From an uncultured Chlamydiae bacterium (GTDB lineage: Bacteria > Chlamydiota > Chlamydiia > Chlamydiales > CALBHK01), in the NCBI GenBank assembly GCA_937894565.1, contig CALBHK010000124.1:1-16075 (forward strand): 16,075 nt of DNA. Direction: 5' to 3'. The notes beneath the pieces are model-generated. The model had not been told where the DNA came from, made no database searches, and saw only the letters and a program-made list of their open reading frames with translations. Shown here piece by piece: positions 1 to 5,179 of this stretch. Every line of letters starts with the position of its first letter. The first letter of the stretch is position 1. A program made the translations under genes and the position numbers.

Positions 1-55
1 GCGAACCTTAGCTCTGCGAACCTTAGCTCTGCGAACCTTAGCTCTGCGAACCTTA
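1..55 (+). repeat. Exact 15-bp tandem repeat encoding ANLSS
   Basis: The unit GCGAACCTTAGCTCT occurs three times without a mismatch at 1-45, followed by ten bases of a fourth copy at 46-55. It may continue to the left of the window. The unit length is a multiple of three, so copy-number change would add or remove whole pentapeptide coils without shifting frame. Confidence 0.9.
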
Positions 56-285
56 TGATTTTTCAATTTCAAAGACATCAAGCTTTTTATTCGCTAGATG
101 ATAACTTGAGAATAGGATGTCTCTATTTACCATTAACTGAATGGGTAAATAAATTTGAAGAGATAGGAAAACGAGAACAATATTCATATTTACAAATAAA
201 AGTCTACGGATCATTTATAAAAATGTGCGCTGAAATGCAATTAACTAAAAGCGATAGAATCGTTGGCGTCGGAGATGATGAATGA
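1..285 (+). CDS. Pentapeptide-repeat protein, C-terminal part (5' end outside window)
   Basis: The frame is open from base 1 and stops with TGA at 283-285, giving at least 94 residues. The 15-bp repeat reads in this frame as Ala-Asn-Leu-Ser-Ser, three full copies plus Ala-Asn-Leu, which fits the A(D/N)LXX consensus of pentapeptide-repeat proteins (right-handed beta-helix). The ATG at 55 lies inside this open frame right after the repeat and has no SD of its own, so it is probably internal. The roughly 76 residues after the repeat contain RIGC, then a Trp-Val-Asn-Lys-Phe-Glu-Glu-Ile-Gly run and a Tyr-rich helix. From memory this resembles the C-terminal domain of phage pentapeptide proteins (RIGC..h...W...f..iG...gY). 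Its function is unknown; some family members mimic DNA. The stop overlaps the next start (ATGA). The family call is firm, the role is open. Confidence 0.75.
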   Translation, partial: ANLSSANLSSANLSSANLMIFQFQRHQAFYSLDDNLRIGCLYLPLTEWVNKFEEIGKREQYSYLQIKVYGSFIKMCAEMQLTKSDRIVGVGDDE

Positions 286-461
286 TTCAAAACATAGAAC
301 ACGAGGTTGTTGTTTATAACAAGAGACACGACACGCTAGAAGTTATCATAGGCAGCAGTCTATTTTTTATCAGTGATGAAACGCGCTTTAGGTTCTTTCC
401 TATTGTTACCGTTTCAGAAATATGCACGACTTATTTAAGTCAGGAAACATTTTATGAATAA
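282..461 (+). CDS. Small hypothetical phage protein (59 aa)
   Basis: The start ATG overlaps the stop of the pentapeptide gene (ATGA), and the stop TAA at 459-461 lies inside the start region of the next gene, whose ATG is at 454. The frame encodes 59 residues beginning MIQNIEHEVVVYNKRHDT and ending SQETFYE. It has beta-strand-like stretches (EVVVYN, LEVIIGSSLFFIS) and no membrane segment, signal peptide or recognised motif. The two-sided overlap with convincing neighbours fills an otherwise empty 168-bp gap and is the main reason to accept it. The function is not recognised. Confidence 0.6.
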   Translation: MIQNIEHEVVVYNKRHDTLEVIIGSSLFFISDETRFRFFPIVTVSEICTTYLSQETFYE

Positions 462-915
462 ATTAAAGCAAGCCCAAGTATTTACACCACCTTGGGCAAC
501 AAATCAAATGATTGATATGCTTGACCAGAAGTTACTATCAGACCATGAGACTTTCTTCTTTGAACCAACTTGTGGTGATGGGGCCATGTTGGTTGTAATC
601 GTTGATAGAATTTTCAATGAGTTGTTAAAAAAGTACGGGGACAAAACTCAAGCATTAGCAGATACATTATTCAAATTTTACGCAATTGAACTAGATGCTG
701 AATTAGTACCCAAGGCTAGAAAGCGAATTTACGATTGGGCCGTATCTAAAATAGAAAGGGAATTATCTGAACTTGAAATGTATTTAATAGCTCGCTCGCT
801 TCAACAAAGCATTGAAAACAGAGACTTTTTTGAGGCAATGAACCATCCGATTGATGCCCCAAGTGGAGCAAAAGCAATTAGCCGAAAACTAAGGAATAAG
901 ACTAGAAGACTATGA
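454..915 (+). CDS. N6-adenine DNA methyltransferase-like protein lacking the catalytic NPPY motif
   Basis: The 153 residues begin with KQAQVFTPPWATNQMIDML, the usual opening of phage and type I/IIG-like adenine methyltransferases (QvfTP..v...ML). Next comes FFEPTCGDGAML (residues about 35-46), which is motif I, the S-adenosylmethionine-binding loop. YAIELDAELV (about 76-85) matches the acidic motif II strand. A segment like the one that normally precedes motif IV (ENRDFFE, about 121-127) is present, but the protein then ends in a basic tail and no (N/D)PP(Y/F) is found. The following 65 bases show none in any frame, so a single recent frameshift is not the explanation. It could be a SAM-binding remnant, a regulatory subunit or a shortened family of its own. 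Methyl transfer to DNA is doubtful. Confidence 0.7.
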   Translation: MNKLKQAQVFTPPWATNQMIDMLDQKLLSDHETFFFEPTCGDGAMLVVIVDRIFNELLKKYGDKTQALADTLFKFYAIELDAELVPKARKRIYDWAVSKIERELSELEMYLIARSLQQSIENRDFFEAMNHPIDAPSGAKAISRKLRNKTRRL

Positions 916-973
916 AATTTTGGGAGAGATATGAATAAGAAGCGAGAGTTAACGAAAGAGTTAAGTAACAATC

Positions 974-981
974 GAGGTGAT
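974..981 (+). promoter_or_regulatory. Strong SD that decides the start at 983
   Basis: GAGGTGAT matches eight consecutive bases of the ideal SD (TAAGGAGGTGAT). The in-frame GTG at 977 lies inside it, so the ATG at 983 is the likely start. The same octamer precedes the genes starting at 3235 and 14057. Confidence 0.7.
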
Positions 982-982
982 C

Positions 983-1189
983 ATGAATCAAGAGCAAGAG
1001 ATAAATAATATGAGATTGATAAAAGAAGCAGTATATCTACAGACAAAAGACGAAGGCATTTGGTTCCGAGCTAGATACATGCCAGAGCATTACCTACAAG
1101 AGTCATTGAGAGACTTGCATCTAGTGATTGAGCATGGAGACATTGAGGCGATGAATAGAATCAAGGAAAGAGCTGATACAAGTATGTAA
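983..1189 (+). CDS. Small conserved phage protein of unknown function (68 aa)
   Basis: The product is a 68-residue, mostly helical, charged protein beginning MNQEQEINNMRLIKEAVYLQ. The GTG six bases upstream is part of the SD and is rejected as the start. The middle segment (Trp-Phe-Arg-Ala, then YLQESLRDLHLVIEHGDIEA) resembles, from memory, small hypothetical proteins common in phage early or accessory regions (YLQ..LR.LH.vIE.gd). There is no catalytic motif, signal or membrane segment. It lies between the methyltransferase-like gene and the DUF6948-like gene. The function is unknown. Confidence 0.7.
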   Translation: MNQEQEINNMRLIKEAVYLQTKDEGIWFRARYMPEHYLQESLRDLHLVIEHGDIEAMNRIKERADTSM

Positions 1190-1213
1190 CGAGTACTTTG
1201 GCTTTTAACTAAT

Positions 1214-1230
1214 AATTAAGGAGAATGAAA
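1214..1230 (+). repeat. 17-bp leader/RBS repeat, copy 1
   Basis: AATTAAGGAGAATGAAA stands directly before the ATG at 1231. It contains the SD TAAGGAG (1217-1223), seven bases from that ATG. The identical 17-mer occurs at 1756-1772. The internal ATG at 1225 is only one base from the SD and is unlikely to be used. Confidence 0.8.
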
Positions 1231-1548
1231 ATGGAAACAATAACAGTTAACGGAAAAACATATTACTCAGAATTTCAAGAAGACAATCCAACTACAATTA
1301 AAATTGTAGTGTTGCAAAGAGGTTGGGTTTTAATTGGTAAATTTGAAAGAGATGGCGACCAATGTAGACTACACCAAGCAAGTGTTATTCGTAATTGGGG
1401 CACAACCAAAGGACTTGGCGAACTAGCTAAAGACGGACCTACATCATCTACTAAGCTTGATAAATGCAATGGTCTCGTTGAGTTTGAAGCGCTAACAATG
1501 GTTCTTTTAATTTCTGTGGATGAATCAAAATGGCAAAACGCACTATAA
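1231..1548 (+). CDS. DUF6948-like domain protein
   Basis: The protein has 105 residues from the ATG at 1231, chosen over the ATG at 1225 because the SD TAAGGAG is spaced correctly only for 1231. The order of signatures is KIVVLQRGWVLIGKF, then HQASVIRNWGTTKGLGELA, then GPTSSTKLDKCNGLVEFEAL and a hydrophobic strand (MVLLISVDE). The ASVIR.WGTTKGLGELA..GPT pattern matches my memory of the DUF6948 family of phage and bacteroidal proteins of unknown function. In that family a Gly-rich repeat tail is often fused at the C-terminus. Here such a tail lies in the overlapping -1 frame. There is no enzymatic motif, signal peptide or membrane segment. Confidence 0.75.
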   Translation: METITVNGKTYYSEFQEDNPTTIKIVVLQRGWVLIGKFERDGDQCRLHQASVIRNWGTTKGLGELAKDGPTSSTKLDKCNGLVEFEALTMVLLISVDESKWQNAL

Positions 1549-1757
1549 ACTTTGAGGATCAACATTCAATAATTGGCAATGGCGATGGCAATGGCTATGG
1601 CGAGGGCTATGGCGATGGCAATGGCTATGGCGATGGCAATGGCCATGGCAATGGTAATGGCTATGGCAATGGCGATGGCGATAGCTATGGTTATGGCTAT
1701 GGCTATGGCAATGGCAATGGCCATAGCAATGGCGATGGATTTGGATATGGATTTTAA
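1530..1757 (+). CDS. Gly-X dipeptide-repeat protein or detached tail of the DUF6948-like protein
   Basis: The ATG at 1530 overlaps the last 19 bases of the DUF6948-like gene in the -1 frame. Fifteen ordinary residues (MAKRTINFEDQHSII) are followed by exactly 30 dipeptides of Gly-X. Gly is replaced by Ser twice, and X is Asn (10), Tyr (9), Asp (6), His, Phe or Glu. The SD is weak (GTGGA at 1516-1520, then nine bases), so translation probably depends on coupling or frameshifting from the upstream gene. A Gly/Tyr/Asn/Asp tail suggests a disordered, adhesive or multimerising segment; that is inference. The repeat is also open in the Met-Ala frame and antisense, but only this frame has a non-repeated N-terminus and a link to a real gene. 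Confidence 0.55.
   Translation: MAKRTINFEDQHSIIGNGDGNGYGEGYGDGNGYGDGNGHGNGNGYGNGDGDSYGYGYGYGNGNGHSNGDGFGYGF
1575..1754 (+). repeat. Hexanucleotide repeat GGC-NAT, 30 units
   Basis: Thirty imperfect six-base units follow the pattern GGC-NAT. N varies freely over all four bases, while the A and T of the second triplet are nearly fixed. A few units have GGT or GGA, AGC, GAG or TTT. Six-base units keep every reading frame open when the copy number changes, so length variation by slippage would be tolerated. Confidence 0.9.
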
Positions 1758-1772
1758 TTAAGGAGAATGAAA
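1756..1772 (+). repeat. 17-bp leader/RBS repeat, copy 2, selecting a TTG start
   Basis: This is identical to 1214-1230 (AATTAAGGAGAATGAAA). The SD TAAGGAG (1759-1765) is seven bases from the TTG at 1773, the position equivalent to the ATG at 1231. The ATG at 1767 is one base from the SD. Copy 2 begins within the stop codon of the Gly-X frame. Confidence 0.8.
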
Positions 1773-2384
1773 TTGAAAACACTAATAGCATTAATATTAC
1801 TAACATCTAACGCTTTTGCCCTTGTGCATGCGCCTGATCAATATCAGAAAATAACATCATCTAGAGGCGTTGGCCCCAGTGAGGTGTCAGGTATCGTTAA
1901 TCTACGCGAAGTAATACCAGGTGTGCTTTATCGCTCTGGTAAAAGTATAACAAATAAATATGGTCCATTGAGTGATGAGTCTTTAGTTAAACTATGCAAA
2001 GAAGGATACTCAACGGCGTTCTATGATTACAGGCGTGGAGCTGATCATAATGTTCCATGTGGAACGAATCAAGTTGCTCTTAAAATCAGACCTTCGCTTG
2101 CTGGTGACAAATATGTTCGTGATCAATTATCAACAATCTATAATTCTATTAAACAAGGCTTAGGTCCTGTGATTACGAGCTGCGATGCTGGTCACCATGC
2201 CTCTGGATACATTTCAGCGGCTGCTCTTATCCAATTCTGTGGTTACACCAATCAACAAGCGCTAGCGTATTGGATTAAGAACACAGATGGTGATTCTAAT
2301 TACCCAAGTGTGAAAAAGAAGGTTCTAGCTTTTCGTCCATACAGTGATTTGCAAATCTCAGGTGTAAGGTGTTTTAAGCCATGA
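1773..2384 (+). CDS. Secreted dual-specificity-phosphatase-like protein with CX5A in place of CX5R
   Basis: The protein has 203 residues from the TTG at 1773. The ATG two codons upstream would add only two residues. The N-terminus is a signal peptide: KTLIALILLTSNAFA with a likely cleavage after AFA (residues 14-16). REVIPGVLYRSGKS (45-58) is the typical entry of DSP/tyrosine-phosphatase-like proteins. The loop CDAGHHASG (137-145) aligns with the HCXXGXXRTG catalytic loop: Cys137 and Gly140 are kept, the invariant Arg position is Ala143 and the preceding His is Ser136. The following helix (YISAAALIQFCGYTNQQALAYW) also fits the family. I recall related bacterial proteins with the CxxGxHASG variant, so this may be a conserved divergent class and not decay. 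Action on host envelope components is inferred. It may be a pseudophosphatase. The stop overlaps the next start (ATGA). Confidence 0.7.
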   Translation: MKTLIALILLTSNAFALVHAPDQYQKITSSRGVGPSEVSGIVNLREVIPGVLYRSGKSITNKYGPLSDESLVKLCKEGYSTAFYDYRRGADHNVPCGTNQVALKIRPSLAGDKYVRDQLSTIYNSIKQGLGPVITSCDAGHHASGYISAAALIQFCGYTNQQALAYWIKNTDGDSNYPSVKKKVLAFRPYSDLQISGVRCFKP

Positions 2385-2629
2385 GCACTAATGAACTAAC
2401 AGCGCTATGCGATTCTGAATCATGCCTCTCAAGAGCAAATAAAAAGTCTTACATGAGTTCAAAAGGAATCGAAAAAGAGCATGCGAAAAGAACTGACATG
2501 GTTTGTCCAGACTGTGGAAGTATCTTGTTTTGGATCAAGGGACGAGCTTATGATAAAAAGAAGCGTATCATAAAAGCTCATCCGAAAAAACCTAGTGAGC
2601 TTAAAGATTACGGGATGGGAATCGGATGA
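2381..2629 (+). CDS. Small zinc-ribbon-like protein (82 aa)
   Basis: The 82 residues begin in the ATGA overlap with the phosphatase-like gene. Two Cys pairs are visible: Cys10-X4-Cys15 and, within MVCPDCGSILFW, Cys42-X2-Cys45. The CPxCG knuckle is typical of zinc ribbons; the first pair is less canonical. The C-terminus is Lys-rich (DKKKRIIKAHPKK), which would suit nucleic-acid contact, but this is inference. There is no signal peptide or membrane segment. The stop overlaps the endolysin start, so the gene is probably co-translated with it. The specific function is not recognised. Confidence 0.6.
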   Translation: MSTNELTALCDSESCLSRANKKSYMSSKGIEKEHAKRTDMVCPDCGSILFWIKGRAYDKKKRIIKAHPKKPSELKDYGMGIG

Positions 2630-3201
2630 TGGAACGTGGCTCACTTGAATATTATATGTCTTTATGGTCAAAGGCTCATTTAAAAGATGATGCTTTATCT
2701 AAGAAAAAGCTAATGCTTTATAGCTCTAAGATATTAGCTAATATTAAACGATATCAGTTTATTCAAAAAGAGACTGGTGTTCCTTGGCAGTTAGTTGCTG
2801 GCATTCATGGACTTGAGGCTAGTTTTAGATTTGATGCTTGCTTTGCAAATGGTGACCCACTTAATAAAGTGACCACACATGTGCCAAAAGGTCGTGGACC
2901 GTTTCTAACTTGGGAAGCCTCTGCGATTGATGAGCTTCAAAGACATCATACAGATGCAATTCATCATTGGACTATTCCGCTTTGTTTGCAATTTGCCGAG
3001 AAATGGAACGGTTTGGGACACCTTCGAAAACATCCAGATGTTAACACACCATACTTGTGGTCATTCACTAACCTATACACAAAAGGTAAGTACGTAGCTG
3101 ATGGAAAATACGATCCAGAAGCCATTAGTAAGCAAGTTGGTGTCGCCGCACTATTCCTAGATCTTAAGTTGAAAAATTTACTGGACATACCGCTGGTTTA
3201 A
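2626..3201 (+). CDS. Endolysin, phage lysozyme family (COG5526-like)
   Basis: The 191-residue protein lacks a signal peptide. The diagnostic segment is GVPWQLVAGIHGLEASFRFD (51-70), corresponding to the family pattern W..iAaiH.rES..dF with Glu64 as the expected catalytic acid. NGDPL (75-79), VPKGRG (86-91) and, towards the end, NTPYLWSFTNLY and GKYVADGKYDPEA follow in the usual order. The reaction would be cleavage of the peptidoglycan glycan strand for host lysis. The length is near the single-domain norm and no separate wall-binding domain is visible. The start is ATGATG at 2626, overlapping the previous stop. A second wall hydrolase follows 33 bases downstream. With no signal peptide, a holin encoded elsewhere would be expected. 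Confidence 0.85.
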   Translation: MMERGSLEYYMSLWSKAHLKDDALSKKKLMLYSSKILANIKRYQFIQKETGVPWQLVAGIHGLEASFRFDACFANGDPLNKVTTHVPKGRGPFLTWEASAIDELQRHHTDAIHHWTIPLCLQFAEKWNGLGHLRKHPDVNTPYLWSFTNLYTKGKYVADGKYDPEAISKQVGVAALFLDLKLKNLLDIPLV

Positions 3202-3223
3202 AAAAACAATATTCACATCAAGC

Positions 3224-3231
3224 GAGGTGAT
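3224..3231 (+). promoter_or_regulatory. Strong SD that decides the start at 3235
   Basis: GAGGTGAT again matches eight bases of the ideal SD. The in-frame GTG at 3232 directly abuts it, so the ATG at 3235 is preferred, with the same three-base gap in the local layout as a comparable site before 983. Confidence 0.65.
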
Positions 3232-3234
3232 GTG

Positions 3235-3933
3235 ATGGCGTTTTTTAATTGGCTAGCTAGTGTCTTTAAATCTGCATTCAGCAAGAAAGAAATTGCTGCC
3301 CCAATTCCTACCCCTAAACCTGTTCAGGATACTAAGCCCAGCGAGCCCTCTGTTGTAAAACCAGAGCCTGTTGTTGTTTTACCGCCTATCGCAAAACCAG
3401 ATCCTGCTAAAATCAATTTACTAGACGCGATCAAAGTCTGCATCAAACCATATGAGAACTTAAGAGAGATTAACGGAAAAAACCGCTCTGCTCTTATCGA
3501 TAAAATCATCACCTCTCACGGTGGCTCTCTTGGTTCTGCATACTGCTGTTATGGTGTTCAACAGTTACTAGATGATGTTGAAACATATTACGCTAATCAC
3601 GGCATGAAAATTAAGTTTGATATACCAGCCGGTGGTTCTACTCAAGCACTATGGGCAAAAGCAAAAGCTGAGTACAAGTTCATTAATGCAAAACCTGCTA
3701 GCCTTGTTGTGTGGAGACACATGAGCGCTCCTAGCACTGGACACATTGGCACATGCTTAAGCTTCGCTGATGCAGGTGAGTTTAAAACATTCGAATTCAA
3801 TACCTCTGCTGGTACAGCCGCAGTCATTAGAGACGGTGAGGGTGCATACTACAGAACAAGAAAATTAAAAGACGTAGGTGACATGCACGTTTTAGGTTTC
3901 ATTGATCTAGAAAAGGCAATGATACGCTTATGA
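3235..3933 (+). CDS. Putative wall peptidase/amidase (CHAP or NlpC/P60-like) with amphipathic N-terminus
   Basis: The protein has 232 residues. Residues 1-17 (MAFFNWLASVFKSAFSK) can form an amphipathic helix. Residues 22-57 are a Pro/Lys/Val-rich linker (PIPTPKP, PEPVVVLPPIAKPDP). The C-terminal domain (about 60-232) has GSAYCCYGVQQ (Cys104/105), SLVVWRH, STGHIGTCLSF (His170) and FEFNTS (Glu187 or Asn189). This is the Cys-His-polar order of papain-like CHAP/NlpC-P60 hydrolases, which cut peptide stems or amide bonds of peptidoglycan. GEGAYYRTRK and VLGFIDL resemble the closing strands of such domains. Placed right after the endolysin, it probably acts in lysis, or alternatively in virion entry. 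The catalytic residues are assigned by spacing only. Confidence 0.65.
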   Translation: MAFFNWLASVFKSAFSKKEIAAPIPTPKPVQDTKPSEPSVVKPEPVVVLPPIAKPDPAKINLLDAIKVCIKPYENLREINGKNRSALIDKIITSHGGSLGSAYCCYGVQQLLDDVETYYANHGMKIKFDIPAGGSTQALWAKAKAEYKFINAKPASLVVWRHMSAPSTGHIGTCLSFADAGEFKTFEFNTSAGTAAVIRDGEGAYYRTRKLKDVGDMHVLGFIDLEKAMIRL

Positions 3934-4181
3934 AGCACAGCTCATACCTTAAAGTTTTTGAAGACTTTAAGTTTAGCCCGCAAGAAAGCAACGTCTGCTT
4001 GTGGGTGTGTGAAGGGCTTACGCATAAAGAGATAGGTGTAAGGCTTGGCCTATCTGAGCACACAGTTAAAGGATATATGCATAAAGCAAAATTCAGACTG
4101 TTTGCCAAGGGGCACAGAGTAACTACAAAGCTAGAGTTCATCTCGACGATGATGAAGCTTGCAGAAAAGTATGAGGCTTGA
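3930..4181 (+). CDS. Minimal LuxR-type helix-turn-helix protein
   Basis: The product is 83 residues, almost entirely one LuxR/GerE DNA-binding domain: FSPQESNVCLWVCEGLTHKE (15-34), then IGVRLGLSEHTVKGYMHKAK (35-54). The family pattern is LSpRE.eVl.lv.eGltnkeIA..LgiSe.TVK.h...i. No receiver or ligand-binding domain is present, so any switching would come from expression or a partner. It starts in the ATGA overlap with the peptidase gene and precedes the nuclease and packaging genes. It may act as a late-gene transcription activator; that is inference from position. It could also be a DNA-binding packaging cofactor. Confidence 0.8.
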   Translation: MKHSSYLKVFEDFKFSPQESNVCLWVCEGLTHKEIGVRLGLSEHTVKGYMHKAKFRLFAKGHRVTTKLEFISTMMKLAEKYEA

Positions 4182-4573
4182 TGAGACAACTTGAAAAGCC
4201 AATAGAGAACCAGATTCTTAATCTGCTAAAACTACTCGGCGTTTACTGTTGGAAAAATCAAAGTGTCGGCATCTATGATAAAGCTAAAGGCATATACCGA
4301 AAGCCTAACAACAAACATCACATAAATGGTGTAGCAGATATTCTTGGACTTATTGGTGGTAGGTTCTTAGCAATTGAAGTTAAAAGTAAAACAGGCACAC
4401 TGTCTGATGATCAAAAGCTGTTTATTATGAAAGTAAACGAAGAGGGCGGCATTGCATTTGTTGCTAGAAGCCCTGCTGATGTAATCAAAAACCTATGTCT
4501 ATTCTTCCCAGAGAATCACAAGTTTAAGGCAATGTATGAACGACACCTACAAGACTGTGAAAGGCTTCAATGA
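4181..4573 (+). CDS. Stand-alone VRR-NUC domain nuclease
   Basis: The 130 residues run from the ATG at 4181, which overlaps the previous stop as TGATG. An in-frame TTG at 4178 is less likely. The VRR-NUC signature of the PD-(D/E)XK fold is clear: an N-terminal Glu (Glu9), HHINGVADILGLIGGRFLAI (46-65) containing Asp53, then Glu66 and Lys68 as the EVK of the active site, and LSDDQ (74-78) with the conserved Gln. IAFVARSPADV (91-101) closes the domain. Members cut branched or flap DNA, and phage versions often lie just upstream of terminase genes, as here. A role in resolving replicated DNA before packaging is inference. Confidence 0.85.
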   Translation: MRQLEKPIENQILNLLKLLGVYCWKNQSVGIYDKAKGIYRKPNNKHHINGVADILGLIGGRFLAIEVKSKTGTLSDDQKLFIMKVNEEGGIAFVARSPADVIKNLCLFFPENHKFKAMYERHLQDCERLQ

Positions 4574-4833
4574 GTTCAACACCGGGAGAGCTTTTAAAAA
4601 AAGCACTGCTAATCGTCGAGCAAGACCTAAAGCACATCACCACACTAGTCATGATGGGTAAGCTTGATTCAGACTCATCCGAAGACGTAGCGAGATACAT
4701 CAGGGCACTGGCCATCTCTGATAAGATCAAAGAGAAGGATGATGAGAACCAGAAGAAGACTGCCCAGCGCTTAACAGATGAAGAACTACTCACCATCGTA
4801 CAAAAGATGAAGTCTAATGAAAAAGATAAGTAA
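4570..4833 (+). CDS. Small charged helical protein, unknown (87 aa)
   Basis: The gene begins in the ATGA overlap with the VRR-NUC gene. The protein is 87 residues, very rich in Lys, Asp and Glu, and predicted by eye to be mainly helical: GELLKKALLIVEQDLKHITT, then SEDVARYIRALAISDKIKEK, then TDEELLTIVQKMKSNEKDK. There is no recognised motif. Its position two genes before the acetyltransferase and four before the large terminase makes a small-terminase or packaging-accessory role conceivable, but no DNA-binding motif is visible. The end overlaps the next gene by 17 bases. Confidence 0.65.
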   Translation: MSSTPGELLKKALLIVEQDLKHITTLVMMGKLDSDSSEDVARYIRALAISDKIKEKDDENQKKTAQRLTDEELLTIVQKMKSNEKDK

Positions 4834-5179
4834 AGAAGAGTTCAAACAGCTAGAGGTCTTGTGGTATCGAAAGCTTGCTAACACAGGATTTAAAGATATA
4901 GAGAGAAAAAACCAAGATGATTGGTTAAAGGATGAGACTCACACATCAACCATTATTAATGCCTACATAAACAGAGAACAACGCGAGAAGTACTTTGAAA
5001 AAGCATGGCAGTTTATGCATGAGTTTGAGTTTGAATCAGAGCTTGATAAATCAATTTGGGAATGTCACTGTGATGGCATGTCGATTAGAGACATTGCACT
5101 TAAACTGTTACACAAGGAAGGTGGCAGGGGCGTTGTTTTCCTACGGATTAGGAAACTAAAGGGCCTTGCCAAACTATGA
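4817..5179 (+). CDS. HTH-like phage protein (sigma-region-4-like C-terminus), unknown role
   Basis: The product is 120 residues. The first 80 contain an aromatic-rich segment (EFKQLEVLWYRKLANTGF, then DIERKNQDDWLK) and EYFEKAWQFMHEFEFESELDK around the middle. The end (WECHCDGMSIRDIALKLLHK, then VVFLRIRKLKGLAKL) looks like a helix-turn-helix of the sigma region 4 or Trp-repressor kind (dGmSirdIa.kl). From memory, similar proteins sit upstream of terminase genes in other phages. It could be a transcription factor or the small terminase subunit. Neither is proven. The start at 4817 overlaps the previous gene by 17 bases and its SD is weak, which implies coupling. Confidence 0.6.
   Translation: MKKISKEEFKQLEVLWYRKLANTGFKDIERKNQDDWLKDETHTSTIINAYINREQREKYFEKAWQFMHEFEFESELDKSIWECHCDGMSIRDIALKLLHKEGGRGVVFLRIRKLKGLAKL

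Noticed and set aside
1..55. CRISPR-like direct repeats
   Set aside because: The 15-bp units are contiguous with no spacers and are coding, so this is a tandem repeat within a gene.
931..1008. 25-codon frame MNKKRELTKELSNNRGDHES... with GGGAG upstream
   Set aside because: The SD is decent, but the frame is very short, overlaps the better supported gene at 983 and shows no motif.
1524..1548. Canonical X-XXY-YYZ slippery heptamer in the overlap
   Set aside because: No heptamer in the zero frame fits. Only a single-tRNA A-AAA slip is possible, which is much weaker evidence.
1573..1761. Frame encoding a nearly pure Met-Ala repeat
   Set aside because: It would start from a TTG without SD and has no non-repeated N-terminus. 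It is most likely a shadow of the hexamer repeat, although the substitution pattern is odd enough to be listed as a finding.
1543..1806. Antisense His/Cys-rich frame over the hexamer repeat
   Set aside because: It is the complement of GGC-NAT units. All other genes are on the + strand, and no RBS supports it.
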